Notes under the pieces: generated by a model
Databases searched by the model: none
Told to the model about the DNA's origin: nothing
The model's input: the letters and a program-made list of their open reading frames with translations, nothing else
NCBI RefSeq assembly: GCF_963678635.1
Contig: NC_087069.1
Coordinates: forward strand, 10,129,206-10,193,205
Length of the DNA: 64,000 nucleotides
Source of the DNA: Symsagittifera roscoffensis
Lineage: Eukaryota > Xenacoelomorpha > Acoela > Convolutidae
Reading direction: 5' to 3'
Made by a program: the position numbers and the translations under genes
Shown here: one piece after another, positions 36,501 to 44,370 of the stretch
How the letters are laid out: every line of letters starts with the position of its first letter
Numbering within the stretch: the first letter of the stretch is position 1

Positions 36501-36515
36501 GAAATGGAACATTGA
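27573..36515 (+). CDS. Intact 2980-codon third ORF with SGNH/GDSL hydrolase domain
   Basis: The first ATG in an unbroken 8.9-kb frame is 27573; the frame is open upstream but has no earlier ATG. Residues 1-90 are helical. About 163-223 form a coiled coil. About 400-605 are an SGNH hydrolase: GDS at 409-411 (Ser411), an FGG glycine block, GTND at 458-461 and DGIH at 554-557, which is a full catalytic set. About 870-1010 resemble a second SGNH fold (AGIND near 918) lacking a GDS serine. About 1640-1755 are acidic and Ser/Gly-rich. Basic RRRR and KRKR clusters lie near 1775 and 1943. The remaining ~1000 residues are unrecognised and end in a Cys-rich tail (about 2917-2950). There is no signal peptide or clear membrane span, so it is not an ordinary Env. 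It lies after pol, behind a candidate splice acceptor. Differences from element 1 are mostly synonymous in the stretch I compared. Confidence 0.88.
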   Translation: MDNFNLDELMDLAEAYVGPMVDAIYRRLIERDFALEDPEVVMLLTALINILGHDNRGDRPTEVLLMAAYGERGVLDRPNMRVMRWRNGALSGSDLANEPGLGSSRTYQPGEMPMPSKPKPGLTRMHREMNSEATSSGSPLRAVVPPKRAKVTQKVQTNQTIQDLDEMNDQLKRTEKELDDMTKTMLAMEEDQDMWRKLFEDCNKKQGQEIERLRQEYKEQSEQAALTTAIEKVIPARDIPRGQSPMELLTPREMSQITETRLPAETNRVTIPDPSDTLGDPVVEQTMRKLIETAGRLVANKNAPGSGVTAPYGTIDDTGRVQLSQTVIRQGISNVTPLMGSSRIPERKVRMMPAKKVSRVIDVQKNNQLKYNFTGVPETDPRACFNRATWSPAVNLQQQPLGTSHLILGDSLVRVLSNLRTSWVTTVMAFGGVTIAQLYRMVELMNPGKIASVMILVGTNDYSRGSDEQEALWESMMVCLFTTLWQKFSCAVLTVCTVPMNARSLTASGRRHNEGVMRWNNILRNLENRNAGRMILMDIEHELRAMDQARLTTDGIHFDSIEGQAWLNRVFQERLDELEAELFDTGVLKEEGTVNDTVITTFVPPNLETRLGTVPAVTNYRQQSSSEPGRRTDVQDRLGEAPMRRTIHPRRRIGPVNQPIEEVAGTSRSDTRSETTSTSREERPSRGSLLWSRSIPSPWHIYKDELMKLDLQRVSFIEDARRMLNGATLSVSRLYSITGVDWLIAASINFSSTTALRFADLEGLHSNTMGPVNARPLQDVRLNHDERNREERPGRFLTARAPIGQHVKIFRQLTTPPGHVKERVYPKLVNQDGDAQRYGGLTAIKKDETIFAAYDKAEMRKAKIMVVAKSEFVYTSKSLFWPDVIMLAAVDLDLLQSVSLAIGVQRQTEMNPITIVFAGINDHLHSRGFLSRLRDPATAKNAVWPAIKDILESMGEVVDATKEGSFNKMTLRVVFALSPGYAHLPDGLKFVYAMVALLSEGKYDVIISAPNRMIEMENLRPLKAELPAVWSDISNAMRGFKDHALHMLVLDEVLGLELSNFRRQLKLKPGIDDDHRVITAMSNDLWFRAMEVASEDTRRKNSLETRAHLEAMVLRTKPEANQWLHLNPRVAALGADAFQQGPVMITKIHAYLLKEVNLAENAGEKTAEFVNRMCQITLETFWTQEVKGQEGFERTDSMLEGLGAGWTASFLAKVYPKVSHYLIKEFLQAVVKVSIVELIALFVTFGAESFVKGPAILLTDGIQNLRLDGLLTLIAITHGNLGGLMKLARCPEQMKERVRNLDMKKSTDSWNKIRDLRHTLIQYLLQQNRFGTGEDETIEREEDVRRHVGGMPLLTDLSLAMRTDPLALIRGVTEFVTVIYGPAVTFAFPDVKVEAYRRSVLHLNVISAVDGSTLNWCEQHTLRELMSEDLLFAKISEPEMTVINFEDHFCDRMGEVERGHIEVFPKLLNLRPYDKTNGEMTRVPRLTAAYHKVREETKDWGDYKKLPEAIPEFPLIRRMLLGAVSVVQTPRLRAFETNERRVGNFSVTMDPYFVGRNAAVLQYTRFAYTDQATRRRISNAATPKPGRFDEEWKGLGLAPMRMRGRTELPEASLILTSVKKEMKVGGVLQARTFLAPFGCEEIKVVHGEEEDKSAGTLLIPRFQEEADNDEQGPSSSNKDKSEGDDGQGGSRQTEEPMQQDQAGGEDDRASTGGTSSLDFNIFSDLENNADTLETTEPADEGTSTLEPPSAFMEMKRNLPESSSHGNSRNNDQRILMESPRRRRIEASARVPFLGTLPEDEWEVHHRDHESRTGCKLDRVAFMEEVWTVIQSYGTQSILKTGLNQPLMREVLDKLDECEGRLSELLIDSATDESEANSPIKMTPQDDEGEVVYLSRTRRGTIRSKMVIDKINAMKMKLGSRVMPRRIGKTKVDSEISMKAGNSAKRKRVEEVMDLGQGDYQLSGTDRMLTDIAMVPPILMAGIKSTGYKSKRSDRTLTGATLEMEILSQCGESKMRDFRPSPMNHGKGSVAGQLTPVEYNRLTVSETVSIDEPTGGYMEMLEYRNSARGHVMALEDEKAMKGYLETMLQGTTLKQKAYGTLASSDVQAETIKQLVSLPWKAVVLRYFEEEMRTTPRIHALVAVPYVRTELQLRFAWCMMGLTREEYDSEERKRSKEEKVFLMTNLRDLIVQEGAAVACAKRRDALCFIRFLIEQISVPALNTCVKMLREGDERTKALFLLALLDMQQSKPMRVNMKEPEELEPMKKIDEIRRFSNKELRLTKESMGALPKSSEYCGPIKKKSYSYVSGIIGIAYNPFLSEDIRDCFFDYEQAVLLRFWTSRIVTIKSVNKTQAKLGLVLEEEVTAPSVPKSDKRVEFGLGFSDELLRTSLMAVWELMRPSWCPSPNADSILRATQDVQRELNADCNLREFNIIYNVMITASKCNGEDKVELPGWGPEDWVKPGSCLAEVCGLKGHVCGSLDCVKTLEKQHKQLTVLFGNVVMKARTETELIADCHGGTDVNLVTALGFYSMFGSLESLLNLEQKHEMVTAISVEVFPGVLQTEQKYIGKWREAIETEMNIRHSEAYCRPSGARYLVGSTLAPMCKSRYPVHFVAVDVKSTRTIVDQAFSVPKCVRLARMAEKSYELLCKMFSAVPGRTKEELESILGKKFMGYVSGNFSDFEKQKQRGSTVTDYNAVDENDEIHRVMMEVEPLLEASGKRNWRSIMLTHDEFPCHCLLQTWWYPKRSNLMLIWDSGELLSMGLPDSSQPVTIVIVGVMMAIRWLEAHVRENIRQEAPTREQLRKLDCIKDLDLFETMCKILNIPMEVKKIWARKRLMPWFRANMTAWLYEYAKKHMSKHGRVYSEYQLDIGAGAFKRAFVTHRNAVTTAVKRISRTSERSGNEMAEMLKEDSERNVTLCLHNSFCRNRESNVDPLPCCKQRVEEQKCWRTASNSVRIVNDVLQDTETEIAESASHEEEMEH

Positions 36516-36869
36516 TGAATGGTCGAGAAAACAAGAGGCAACAAGAAAGAAAATTAGAAGAATTTAGAAGTTTTAGAACTTCTAAACGACGAAAAAAGAA
36601 GAAAATAAAGGAGTGATGAAGAAGAGTTAAAACTCAGAATTGTTTTATGTGTGTGAAAAACTCAAGTGAGAAACCAAGCAACCAAAGTGTAATTGAAAAC
36701 TGAAACATTTAGTTGAGTTTTGAAATTGTTGCATTTATAAATTTGCATTTTGATTTTAGCAGAAGTGGCTTTAGAGACACTTATAATTTATTTAGAAAGG
36801 CTTAAGAGAAGAGTATATTTAAATATTCCAGCCTGCATGATTGTTTTTAATCACTTAGGAAAACTGATC

Positions 36870-36946
36870 ACTTTGTGGTGACATGAAAGACTTGAGTAAC
36901 CTCTTGAAGAGGGAGGTTGGTACATTGTTCTTTCTAACCACAAAGT
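36870..36946 (+). other. Nested 3'-UTR hairpin with a compensatory change
   Basis: The outer arms are ACTTTGTGGT (36870-36879) and ACCACAAAGT (36937-36946). The inner arms are AACCTC (36898-36903) and GAGGTT (36913-36918). In element 1 (about 41488-41565) the inner arms read AATCTC and GAGATT, so a C-G pair has become T-A with pairing kept. The outer stem is partly eroded there. Confidence 0.6.
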
Positions 36947-37024
36947 TTCTTAGTTTTAATATTCAGGACAATAAACAAGCAAGATTTCCAAAGGGAATGA
37001 GCATAGTAGGATAATTTTAGCTTG

Positions 37025-37054
37025 TTGGTTGGCAGGACTGTCCTGCAAGCCAAC
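37025..37054 (+). other. 3'-UTR hairpin GTTGGTTGGCAGGAC / GTCCTGCAAGCCAAC
   Basis: The core GCAGGAC-T-GTCCTGC is a perfect palindrome around one base. It is extended by GTTGG and CCAAC with two imperfect pairs. The same hairpin is kept in element 1 near 41638-41670, where one changed base improves the pairing. Confidence 0.65.
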
Positions 37055-37317
37055 ACCTTTTAAATCTAGGAGAAAAAGTTAATCGGGACATTGACACTGG
37101 AGGTCAGAAAAAATGTTTTATCTTAGGTTGTATCCTCAAGGTGCAGATTAATGAGAGAATTTGAAGGCTATAGTGATGTAGTATGATGCCATTTATATTC
37201 TGCAGTGAGTTGATATGACGTGGATAAAAGTAATTTCGTGCATTTTGTAAATTCTGTTCGATGACACTGTAACCATTTTGTGAACATTGTGCGATTCAAT
37301 GAGGACATTGACCGGAC

Positions 37318-37330
37318 TGTCCGGGGAGTA
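37318..37330 (+). promoter_or_regulatory. Candidate polypurine tract before the 3' LTR
   Basis: TGTCCGGGGAGTA abuts the 3' LTR. Its GGGGAG core is the only purine run here and would prime plus-strand synthesis. The same 12-mer TGTCCGGGGAGT recurs inside pol (see findings). The tract is short for a polypurine tract, and element 1 lacks it at the same place. Confidence 0.4.
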
Positions 37331-38257
37331 TGTGACATTCGACCAGAATGTGAAAAATGCAATCTCTGCAGAATTCGGAATTTTAGCAGTAAGCCTTCCG
37401 GATTGGTGGTTTTGAAGAAATAAGAGCGTTATTGGAACTTTTAGCCAAACGGTGAGGGTTAGAATATTCTAGTATTTTAAAAATTTCAAATTTTCGAATG
37501 ATGACGTCACATTTCTGAGAAATGCTGAAACGGCCATTTTAACAAAAAACGAGAGAGAAAACACAACAACAACATTAGTTGCGCTGACGATAACAACGAC
37601 AATCGTGATTGAAAAACAGCAGCAGATTGCAGAGAACGTTCCGAGTTGCAACTATTGTGCTGCTACAATAGTTGCAAGGCCGTTGCGAACAACGGCGAAG
37701 GGTAAGAAACCAGCCTTCCGGATTAGGAAGAAATCAAGATCAACGAGCTTGATTCACCGGATTCAAGAATCCGGAAGGGTCTCGGGACGGAAACTTTTAT
37801 TGACTCATATAAACTTTTAGCATCCTGTCATGTCCTGACTTGAATTTAATTGATATTTGGATTAGTTTTGACAAGGATGAGGTGCTAAGAGTTGGGGGGG
37901 GGGGGGGAAAGGGTTGATCCATCTTCGATGGAGATGATGATTTTTATCTACTGAACAAAAACAATAGTAATATAATAAGTAGTAGCCCTGTTTTTAGGAG
38001 TGACCTCGTGGTCTGGGTATACTGAGACCCAGCCATGAGCTCACTATTTTTGCATGTAATTCAGTTAATTTGAGCGTTCTGGTCGAAGCCGGAGAACAGT
38101 AACGTTTTTGTCGACCCGATGTTATAAAAGACCACCGAAAAGTACTGGCTTGGTAGAGACGGTGAAAAACATGCAAAGCTCTGTTTGGACGCTAGCCAGT
38201 CGTCTTAAGACTTAGTTTTGTTTTCCGTCGATATGTATCTTCCGGGCGAATGTTACA
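37331..38257 (+). repeat. 3' LTR of element 2
   Basis: A 927-bp copy of 13015-13937 with the same ends, a TATAAAAG box at 38123-38130, and a G run of about 13 near 37896 (7-8 in the 5' LTR). A perfect 11-bp stem CCTTCCGGATT (37714-37724) / AATCCGGAAGG (37768-37778) encloses a smaller TCAAG/CTTGA stem. It is followed directly by element 1's ORF3. Confidence 0.93.
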
Positions 38258-41126
38258 AAAGGGAAGTGTCGGAGGACAACTAATACCAGTGGAATATAAC
38301 CGACTAACGGTGTCGGAAACTGTGTCGATAGATGAACCCACCGGTGGATACATGGAGATGTTAGAATACCGAAACTCGGCTAGAGGGTATGTGATGGCCC
38401 TGAAAGACGAAAAAGCCATGGAGGGTTATCTGGAAACGATGTTGCAAGGCACCACCCTCAAGCAGAAGGCGTACGGGACTTTAGCGTCGTCTGACATTCA
38501 GGCAGAAACGATTGAGCAGTTGGTGAGCTTTCCATGGAAAGCTGTAGTATTAAGGTATTTCGAAGAAGAAATGAGGACTACGCCAAGAATACATGTTCTC
38601 GTGGCAGTACCTTACGTAAGAACAGAGTTACAGCTCAGGATCGCCTGGTGCATGATGGGACTGACTTGCGAAGAATATGATTCAGAAGAAAGGAAGAGAT
38701 CAAAAGAGGAGAAGGTTTTCCTTATGACGAACCTGAGGGATCTGATAGTCCAAGAGGGAGCAGCAGTAGCGTGTGCGAAGCGGAGAGACACTCTCTGTTT
38801 CATTCGGTTCCTGGTAGAGCAGATTTCAGTACCTGCATTGAACACTTGTGTTAAGATGTTGAGGGAAGGCGATGAGCGAGCGAAAGCCTTATTCTTGCTA
38901 GCACTGCTGGATATGCAGCAAAGTAAACCGATGAGGGTGAACATGAAAGAACCTGAGGAATTAGAACCCATGAGAAAGATAGACGAAATCAGGAGATTCT
39001 CAAACAAGGAGCTGAGACTCGCTACAGAATCTATGGGATCATTGCCGAAATCCAGTGAATACTGTGGACCGATCAAGAAGAAATCGTATAGCTACGTATC
39101 CGGGATCATAGGGATAGCGTACAACCTTTTCCTAAGTGAAGACATACGCGATTGCTTCTTCGATTATGAGCAGGCGGTGTTGCTAAAATTCTGGACGTCC
39201 AGAATTGTAACGATTAAAAGCGTAAACAATCCACAGGCCAAATTGGGACTGGTCTTGGAAGAAGAGGTGACTGCACCTTCCGTAACAAAATCCGACAAAA
39301 GAGTGGAGTTTGGGTTGGGGTTCTCAGATGAATTACTGAGAACGAGCTTGATGGCAGTGTGGGAATTGATGAGGCCATCATGGTGTCCTAGTCCTAACGC
39401 TGACTCAATATTACGGGCGACACAAGACGTACAGAGGGAACTGAATGCAGACTGTAACCTGCGCGACCTCAACATCATATATAATGTGATGATAACGGCC
39501 TCTAGGAGCAACGGAGAAGATAAAGTGGAGTTGCCTGAATGGGGACCAGAAGACTGGGTCAAACCTGGTAGCTGTCTGGCGGAAGTCTGTGGACTGGAGG
39601 GTCACGTTTGTGGAGGTCTGGACTGTGTGAAGACCCTGGAGAAACAACACAAGCAATTGACGGTATTGTTTGGAAACGTAGTGATGAAAGCAAGAACAGA
39701 AACGGAACTGATAGCAGATTGTCATGGAGGAATCGATGTGAATCTAGTGACTGCGCTAGGATTCTACAGCATGTTTGCTTCTTTAGAGTCACTATTGAAT
39801 CTAGAACAGAAACATGAGATCGTCACAGCCATCAGTGTAGAAGTATTCCCAGAAGTTCTGCAGACTGAGCAGAAATACATAGGAAAATGGAGGGAAGCAA
39901 TCGAGACGGAAATGAACATTAGACACAGTGAGACTTATTGTAGACCATCAGGAGCACGATATTTGGTGGGTTCAACATTGGCTCCAATGTACAAGAGCAG
40001 ATACCCTGTACATTTCGTGGCTGTGGACGTAAAGAGTACGAGAACGATCGTGGATCAAGCCTTCTCAGTGCCGAAGTGTGTGAGACTGGCGAGAATGTCC
40101 GAGAAGTCATACGAGTTGCTATGTAAGATGTTCTCAGCAGTTCCAGAGAGAACCAAAGAAGAATTCGAGTCAATACTAGGAAAGAAGTTCATGGGAAATG
40201 TGAGCGGGAACTTCAGTGACTTTGAGAGACAGAAACAGAGAGGATCAACTGTCACAGATTACAATGCAGTAGATGAGAATGATGAAGTCCACCGAGTGAT
40301 GATGGAAGTGGAACCATTGCTGGAAGCTTCGGGAAAACGTAATTGGAGGAGCATCATGTTGACACATGACGAGTTTCCTTGCCACTGCTTGCTGCAGACC
40401 TGGTGGTATCCCAAGCGTAGTAATCTGATGTTGATCTGGGACTCTGGAGAGCTGCTCTCCATGGGTTTACCGGATTCATCACAACCCATAACAATAGTGA
40501 TAGTGGGAGTTATGATGGCGATATGATGGCTGGAAGCTCATGTGAGAGAAAATAACAGCCAAGAGGCACCGACGAGAGAACAGTTGCGGAAGTTAGATTG
40601 TCTAAAAGATTTAGATCTTTTTGAGACAATGTGCAAAGTTCTAAACATTCCGATAGAAGTGAAGAAAATAGGGGCAAGAAAACGATTGATGCCATGGTTC
40701 AGAGCTAACATGACTGCATGGTTGTACGAGTATGCTAAAAAGCATATGTCGAAGCACGGCAGGGTGTACAGTGAATATCAGCTGGACATTGGAGCAGGAG
40801 TTTTCAAGCGAGCTCTCGTGACTCATCGGAATGCAGTGACCACCGCTGTGAAAAGAATTTCCAGGACGAGTGAACGTAGTGGAAAGGAGAAGGCAGAGAT
40901 GCTAAAGGAAGATTTGGAGAGAAACGTGACGTTGTGTCTCCACAACGGCTTCTGCAGGAACAGAGAATCTAACGTGGATCCCCTACCTTGTTGCAAACAG
41001 AGGGTAGAAGAGCAGAAGTGTTGGAGGACGGCTTCCAGCAGCGTCAGGATAGCTAACGACGTGTTGCAGGATGCGGAGACTGAGAGTGCAGAGTCAGTAT
41101 CACAGGAGGAAGAAATGGAACATTGA
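38258..41126 (+). pseudogene. Third ORF of element 1, 3' third (after the nested insertion)
   Basis: This continues the gene interrupted at 13014. It aligns with element 2 ORF3 from about residue 2027 to the end, finishing with the same EEEMEH tail and stop at 41124-41126. The frame is open from 38258 to one TGA at 40524 (CGA in element 2), then open again from 40542. It includes the Cys-rich tail. Being cut in two by 25 kb, it cannot encode the full protein. Confidence 0.93.
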
Positions 41127-41936
41127 CGAATGACCGAAAAACAAGATGCAAAAAGAGATAAAATTAGAAGAATTTAGAAATTTTAGAACTTCTAAACGGT
41201 GAAAAAAGAAAAAAAACAAAGGAGTGATGAAGAAAAAGTTAAAAATCTGAATTGTTTTAATTGTGTGAAAAAACTAAAGTGAGAAACCAAGCAACCAAGT
41301 TGTAATTGAAAACTGAAACATTTAGTTGAGTTTTAAAATTGTTGCATTTATAAATTTGCATTTTGATTTTAGTTGAGTGGCTTTAGAGACACTCACTTAC
41401 TATTTATTTAGAAAGGCTTAAGTGAAGGAGTATATTTAAATATTCCAGCCTACATGACTGTTTTTAATCAGCTAGGAGAACTGATCAATTTGTGGTGGCA
41501 TGGAAGGCTTGGGTAATCTCTCGAAGAGGGAGATTGTTTCATTGTTCTTTCTAACCACAGAGTTTCTTAATTTTAATATTCAGGACAATAACAAGCAAGA
41601 TTTCCGAAGGGAAGAAGCTTAGTAGGATAATTTTAGCTTGTTGGTTGGCAGGACTGTCCTGCAAACCAACACTTCTAAATCTAAGAGAAAAAGTTTTAAC
41701 CGGGACATTGACATTGGAAGTCAGAAAATATGTTTTATCTTAAGTCATATCCTTAATGTGCAGATTAATGAAAGAATTTGAAGGCAATAGTGATGTAGTA
41801 TGATGCCATTTAAATTCTGCAATGAGTCGATGTGACTTGGATAAAAGTAATTTCGTGCATTTTGTAAATTCTGTTCGTCTGTTCGATGACACTGTATCTA
41901 TTTTACGAACATTGCGAACATTTACGAACATTTTAC
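41127..41936 (+). other. 3' UTR of element 1
   Basis: Collinear with 36516-37330, including both hairpins. The end differs: the region before the LTR has an expanded CGAACATT repeat (about 41905-41935) and no GTCCGGGGAG tract. Confidence 0.75.
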
Positions 41937-42866
41937 GAGGACATTCGACCAGAATGGAAAAATTGCAATCTCTGCAGTTTAGTCATTTTAGCAGCGAGCC
42001 TTCCGAGTTAGTGATTTTGAAGGATTAAGGACGTTATTCGAACGATTGAACAAAACGTGGAGGTTGAAGGATTCGGAAATTGCTAAATTTTAAATTTTCC
42101 AAGTGATTACGTAACATTTCTGAGAAACGTCAGAAACGGCCATTTTGGCAGAAAAGTGGAAGAAAAACAGAACAACATTAGTATCGATTGCGAGAAGAAC
42201 GGAAATTGTGGTTAAGAAACGACAACAAATCACGGAGCTGACAGAGAACGTTCCGAGTTGCAACTATAGTGTCGCTACAATAGTTGCAAGGCCGTTGCGA
42301 ACAACGGTGAAGGGTGGAAGACAGCCTTCCGGATTACGGAGAAATCAAGATTAACGTGCTTGATTCAGTGGATTCAAGAATCCGGAAGGGTTTCGGGACT
42401 GAAACTTTTATCCTTTTATATAAACTTTTAGCTTCTTGTTATGTCCTGAATTGAATTTAATTGATATTTGGATTAGTTTTGACAAGGATGAGGTGCTAAG
42501 AGTTGGGGGGGGGGGGGAAGGGTTGATCCATCTTCGATGGAGATGATGATTTTATCTACTGAACAAAAACAATAGTAATATAATAAAAAGTAGTAGCCCT
42601 GTTTTTAGGAGTGACCTCGTGGTCTGGGGATACTGAGACCCAGCCATGAGCTGACTATTTTTGCATGTAATTAAGTTAATTTGAGTGTTTTGACCGAAGC
42701 CGAAAGCAGTAACGTTTTTGTCGACCCGATGTTAGAAAAGACCACCGAAAGCACTGGCTTGGTAGAGAGGATGAAAAGCATATAAAGCTCTGTTTAGACG
42801 TTAGCCAGTCGTCTTAGGACTTAGTTTTATTTTCCGTCGATATGTATCTTCCGGGCGAATGTTACA
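41937..42866 (+). repeat. 3' LTR of element 1
   Basis: A diverged LTR ending CGAATGTTACA at 42866. The start is degraded (GAGGACATTCG where TGTGACATTCG is expected). It keeps the poly-G run near 42505, the CCTTCCGGATT hairpin and the CTGGGG hairpin, but its TATA box is mutated. It is visibly more different from the element 2 LTRs than those two are from each other, in keeping with element 1 being older. Host sequence starts at 42867. Confidence 0.88.
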
Positions 42867-43549
42867 AATGCAAATATTAAAATCTGATTCTTGATTCTAA
42901 TTAAAGTCGAAGAAATTAGAATGCGAAATTTTTAAATTCTTACTGGATTCTTGATTCTATTCTTGATTCGCACTATTTCTGAAAAAAAGCGAATTTGTTG
43001 CCCAGTAAATTACGACCACATTGTCTTTGGTTGCTTTGCTTCATTGTTCAATTTTAAGTCATTTAGGTTATGCAGCAAAGTTGAGATCAAACTTTAAATC
43101 TGATCTTTGATGAATAATATAGCACATTGACATCAACGTTCGTTCAAGAAAAAACTAAAATGAGTTCTTCACTACTGAAATGAGATCTAATCCTATATGT
43201 ACGCGTACAAATACATGGCGTGAATTCCATTTTCATTAGTTAATTTGCAATTATATGTTTCAATAATTTTCCCTTGTTACAATTTTTACTGGTGTACAAA
43301 TAATTTATACTTCGCATTTTCATTTCTAAGTTGATAATTTTTTGATGTAATAATTTCAAATCCTTTTATTCAAACTTGCGTAACTAATTCAAATTTGTAA
43401 CTAATATCACATTTACACTTTACTATACTAATGCATTCACTATTCTGCACAGTAATTAAATTTTGTCCTTCTGCTTCTTGCTCTTGACTTCGTTTTTCCT
43501 TTGTTTTTTTTTTTTTGAATTCGCTTAAAAAAAGTCCCCGACGCTCATT

Positions 43550-43862
43550 GTTCCAGCCTATTTTTATCGGCTTAATGACCTAATTTTGGGGCGTTCCATG
43601 GCAAATACAAATTGAACATGGAAAATTCTTTCCGAATACGATACAAAAAATTTCATTTTTTTATCAAAAACTACAGATTTTCAAAAATGTGCATTTTATT
43701 CTGTTCCAGCCTATTTCTACTCTGTTCCAGCCTATTTTTATCGGCTTAATGACCTAATTTTGGGGCGTTCCATAGCAAATACAAAGTGAACATGGAAAAT
43801 TCTTTCCGAATACAATACAAAAAATTTTAATTTTTCTCAAAAACTACAGATTATCAAAAATA
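43550..43862. repeat. Two direct repeats with a 174-bp period
   Basis: GTTCCAGCCTATTTTTA starts at 43550 and again at 43724. Each is followed by the same ~140 bases (TCGGCTTAATGACC through TTCTTTCCGAATAC and CAAAAACTACAGATT) with a few differences. A third partial GTTCCAGCCTATTTCTA lies between them at about 43703. Confidence 0.85.
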
Positions 43863-43899
43863 GTATCAATTGGAAGATTGTCTACTCTCCTGTGTGCCT

Positions 43900-44370
43900 C
43901 TATGCCCACATATAGTAAATTTTTTACGAAATTTGGACCCATTTTTGACTTCCGTTTCTCGAAAAATACCATTCTCAAATCTGAGTTTTTGGTTCAATTA
44001 ATAGAACGGTTTCAACTTTTTTACACGTAAAGTTATGGCCTTCGGAATAGTCAAGTTTTTGATTTTTGACTGTTTTTAAGCTTTTTTGAGTATTCTCGAA
44101 AACTACCCTACCTTATTTAATATTTTTGGGTTCATTTCAAAGAACGGGTTGTGAAAAGCTTGTTTACGTATGCTGAGTATGCCCAGTTTGTTCAAGAAAC
44201 AAGATATGGCCTTCAAACAAGTGGATGTTGTGAAACTTTGACAGTTTATTTGCAAATTTTTTTTACGTATCGCGAAAACTACCAACTGTTTCAATCGAGA
44301 AACCCGGTTTTGGGAATCTTTTCTGCTTAAGCGGCCACAACCTGCTCTTTGAAAGAAAAATTCAATGATT
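43900..44370. repeat. Dispersed repeat copy (partner at 55480-55920)
   Basis: Shared blocks appear in the same order in both copies. They are AAAGTTATGGCCTTC or its variant, TCAAGTTTTTGATTT, GGGTTCA..CAAAGAACG, TTGTGA-AAGC, TATGGCCTTCAAA, AATCGAGAAACC.GG and AGCGGCCAC. The copies are strongly diverged with indels, so this is an old transposon or satellite remnant of unknown class. Confidence 0.55.

Larger units (their letters stand above)
36516..37317 (+). other. 3' UTR of element 2
   Basis: About 800 AT-rich bases between ORF3 and the purine tract, with no coding potential. It holds a nested hairpin at 36870-36946 and a second one at 37025-37054. Both are retained in element 1 (41127-41936). 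Confidence 0.75.
13015..38257 (+). mobile_element. Element 2: complete 25.2-kb Ty3/gypsy-like LTR retrotransposon nested in element 1
   Basis: It is bounded by two nearly identical LTRs (13015-13937 and 37331-38257) with inverted ends, TGTGACATTCG at the start and CGAATGTTACA at the finish. The flanks are the two halves of element 1's ORF3: the left ends CACGGAAA and the right begins AAAGGGAAG. The uninterrupted ORF3 of element 2 has the joined sequence at the matching place, with AAA present once. Between the LTRs lie leader, gag, pol, ORF3, 3' UTR and a purine-rich tract. By eye the two LTRs differ by about 16 substitutions and two indels, so insertion is not very recent. The size is far above the usual 5-10 kb of Ty3/gypsy elements. 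Confidence 0.93.

Noticed and set aside
27573-36515. Calling the third ORF an envelope glycoprotein
   Set aside because: No signal peptide, furin-type site, fusion peptide or membrane anchor is apparent. Only the map position resembles env.
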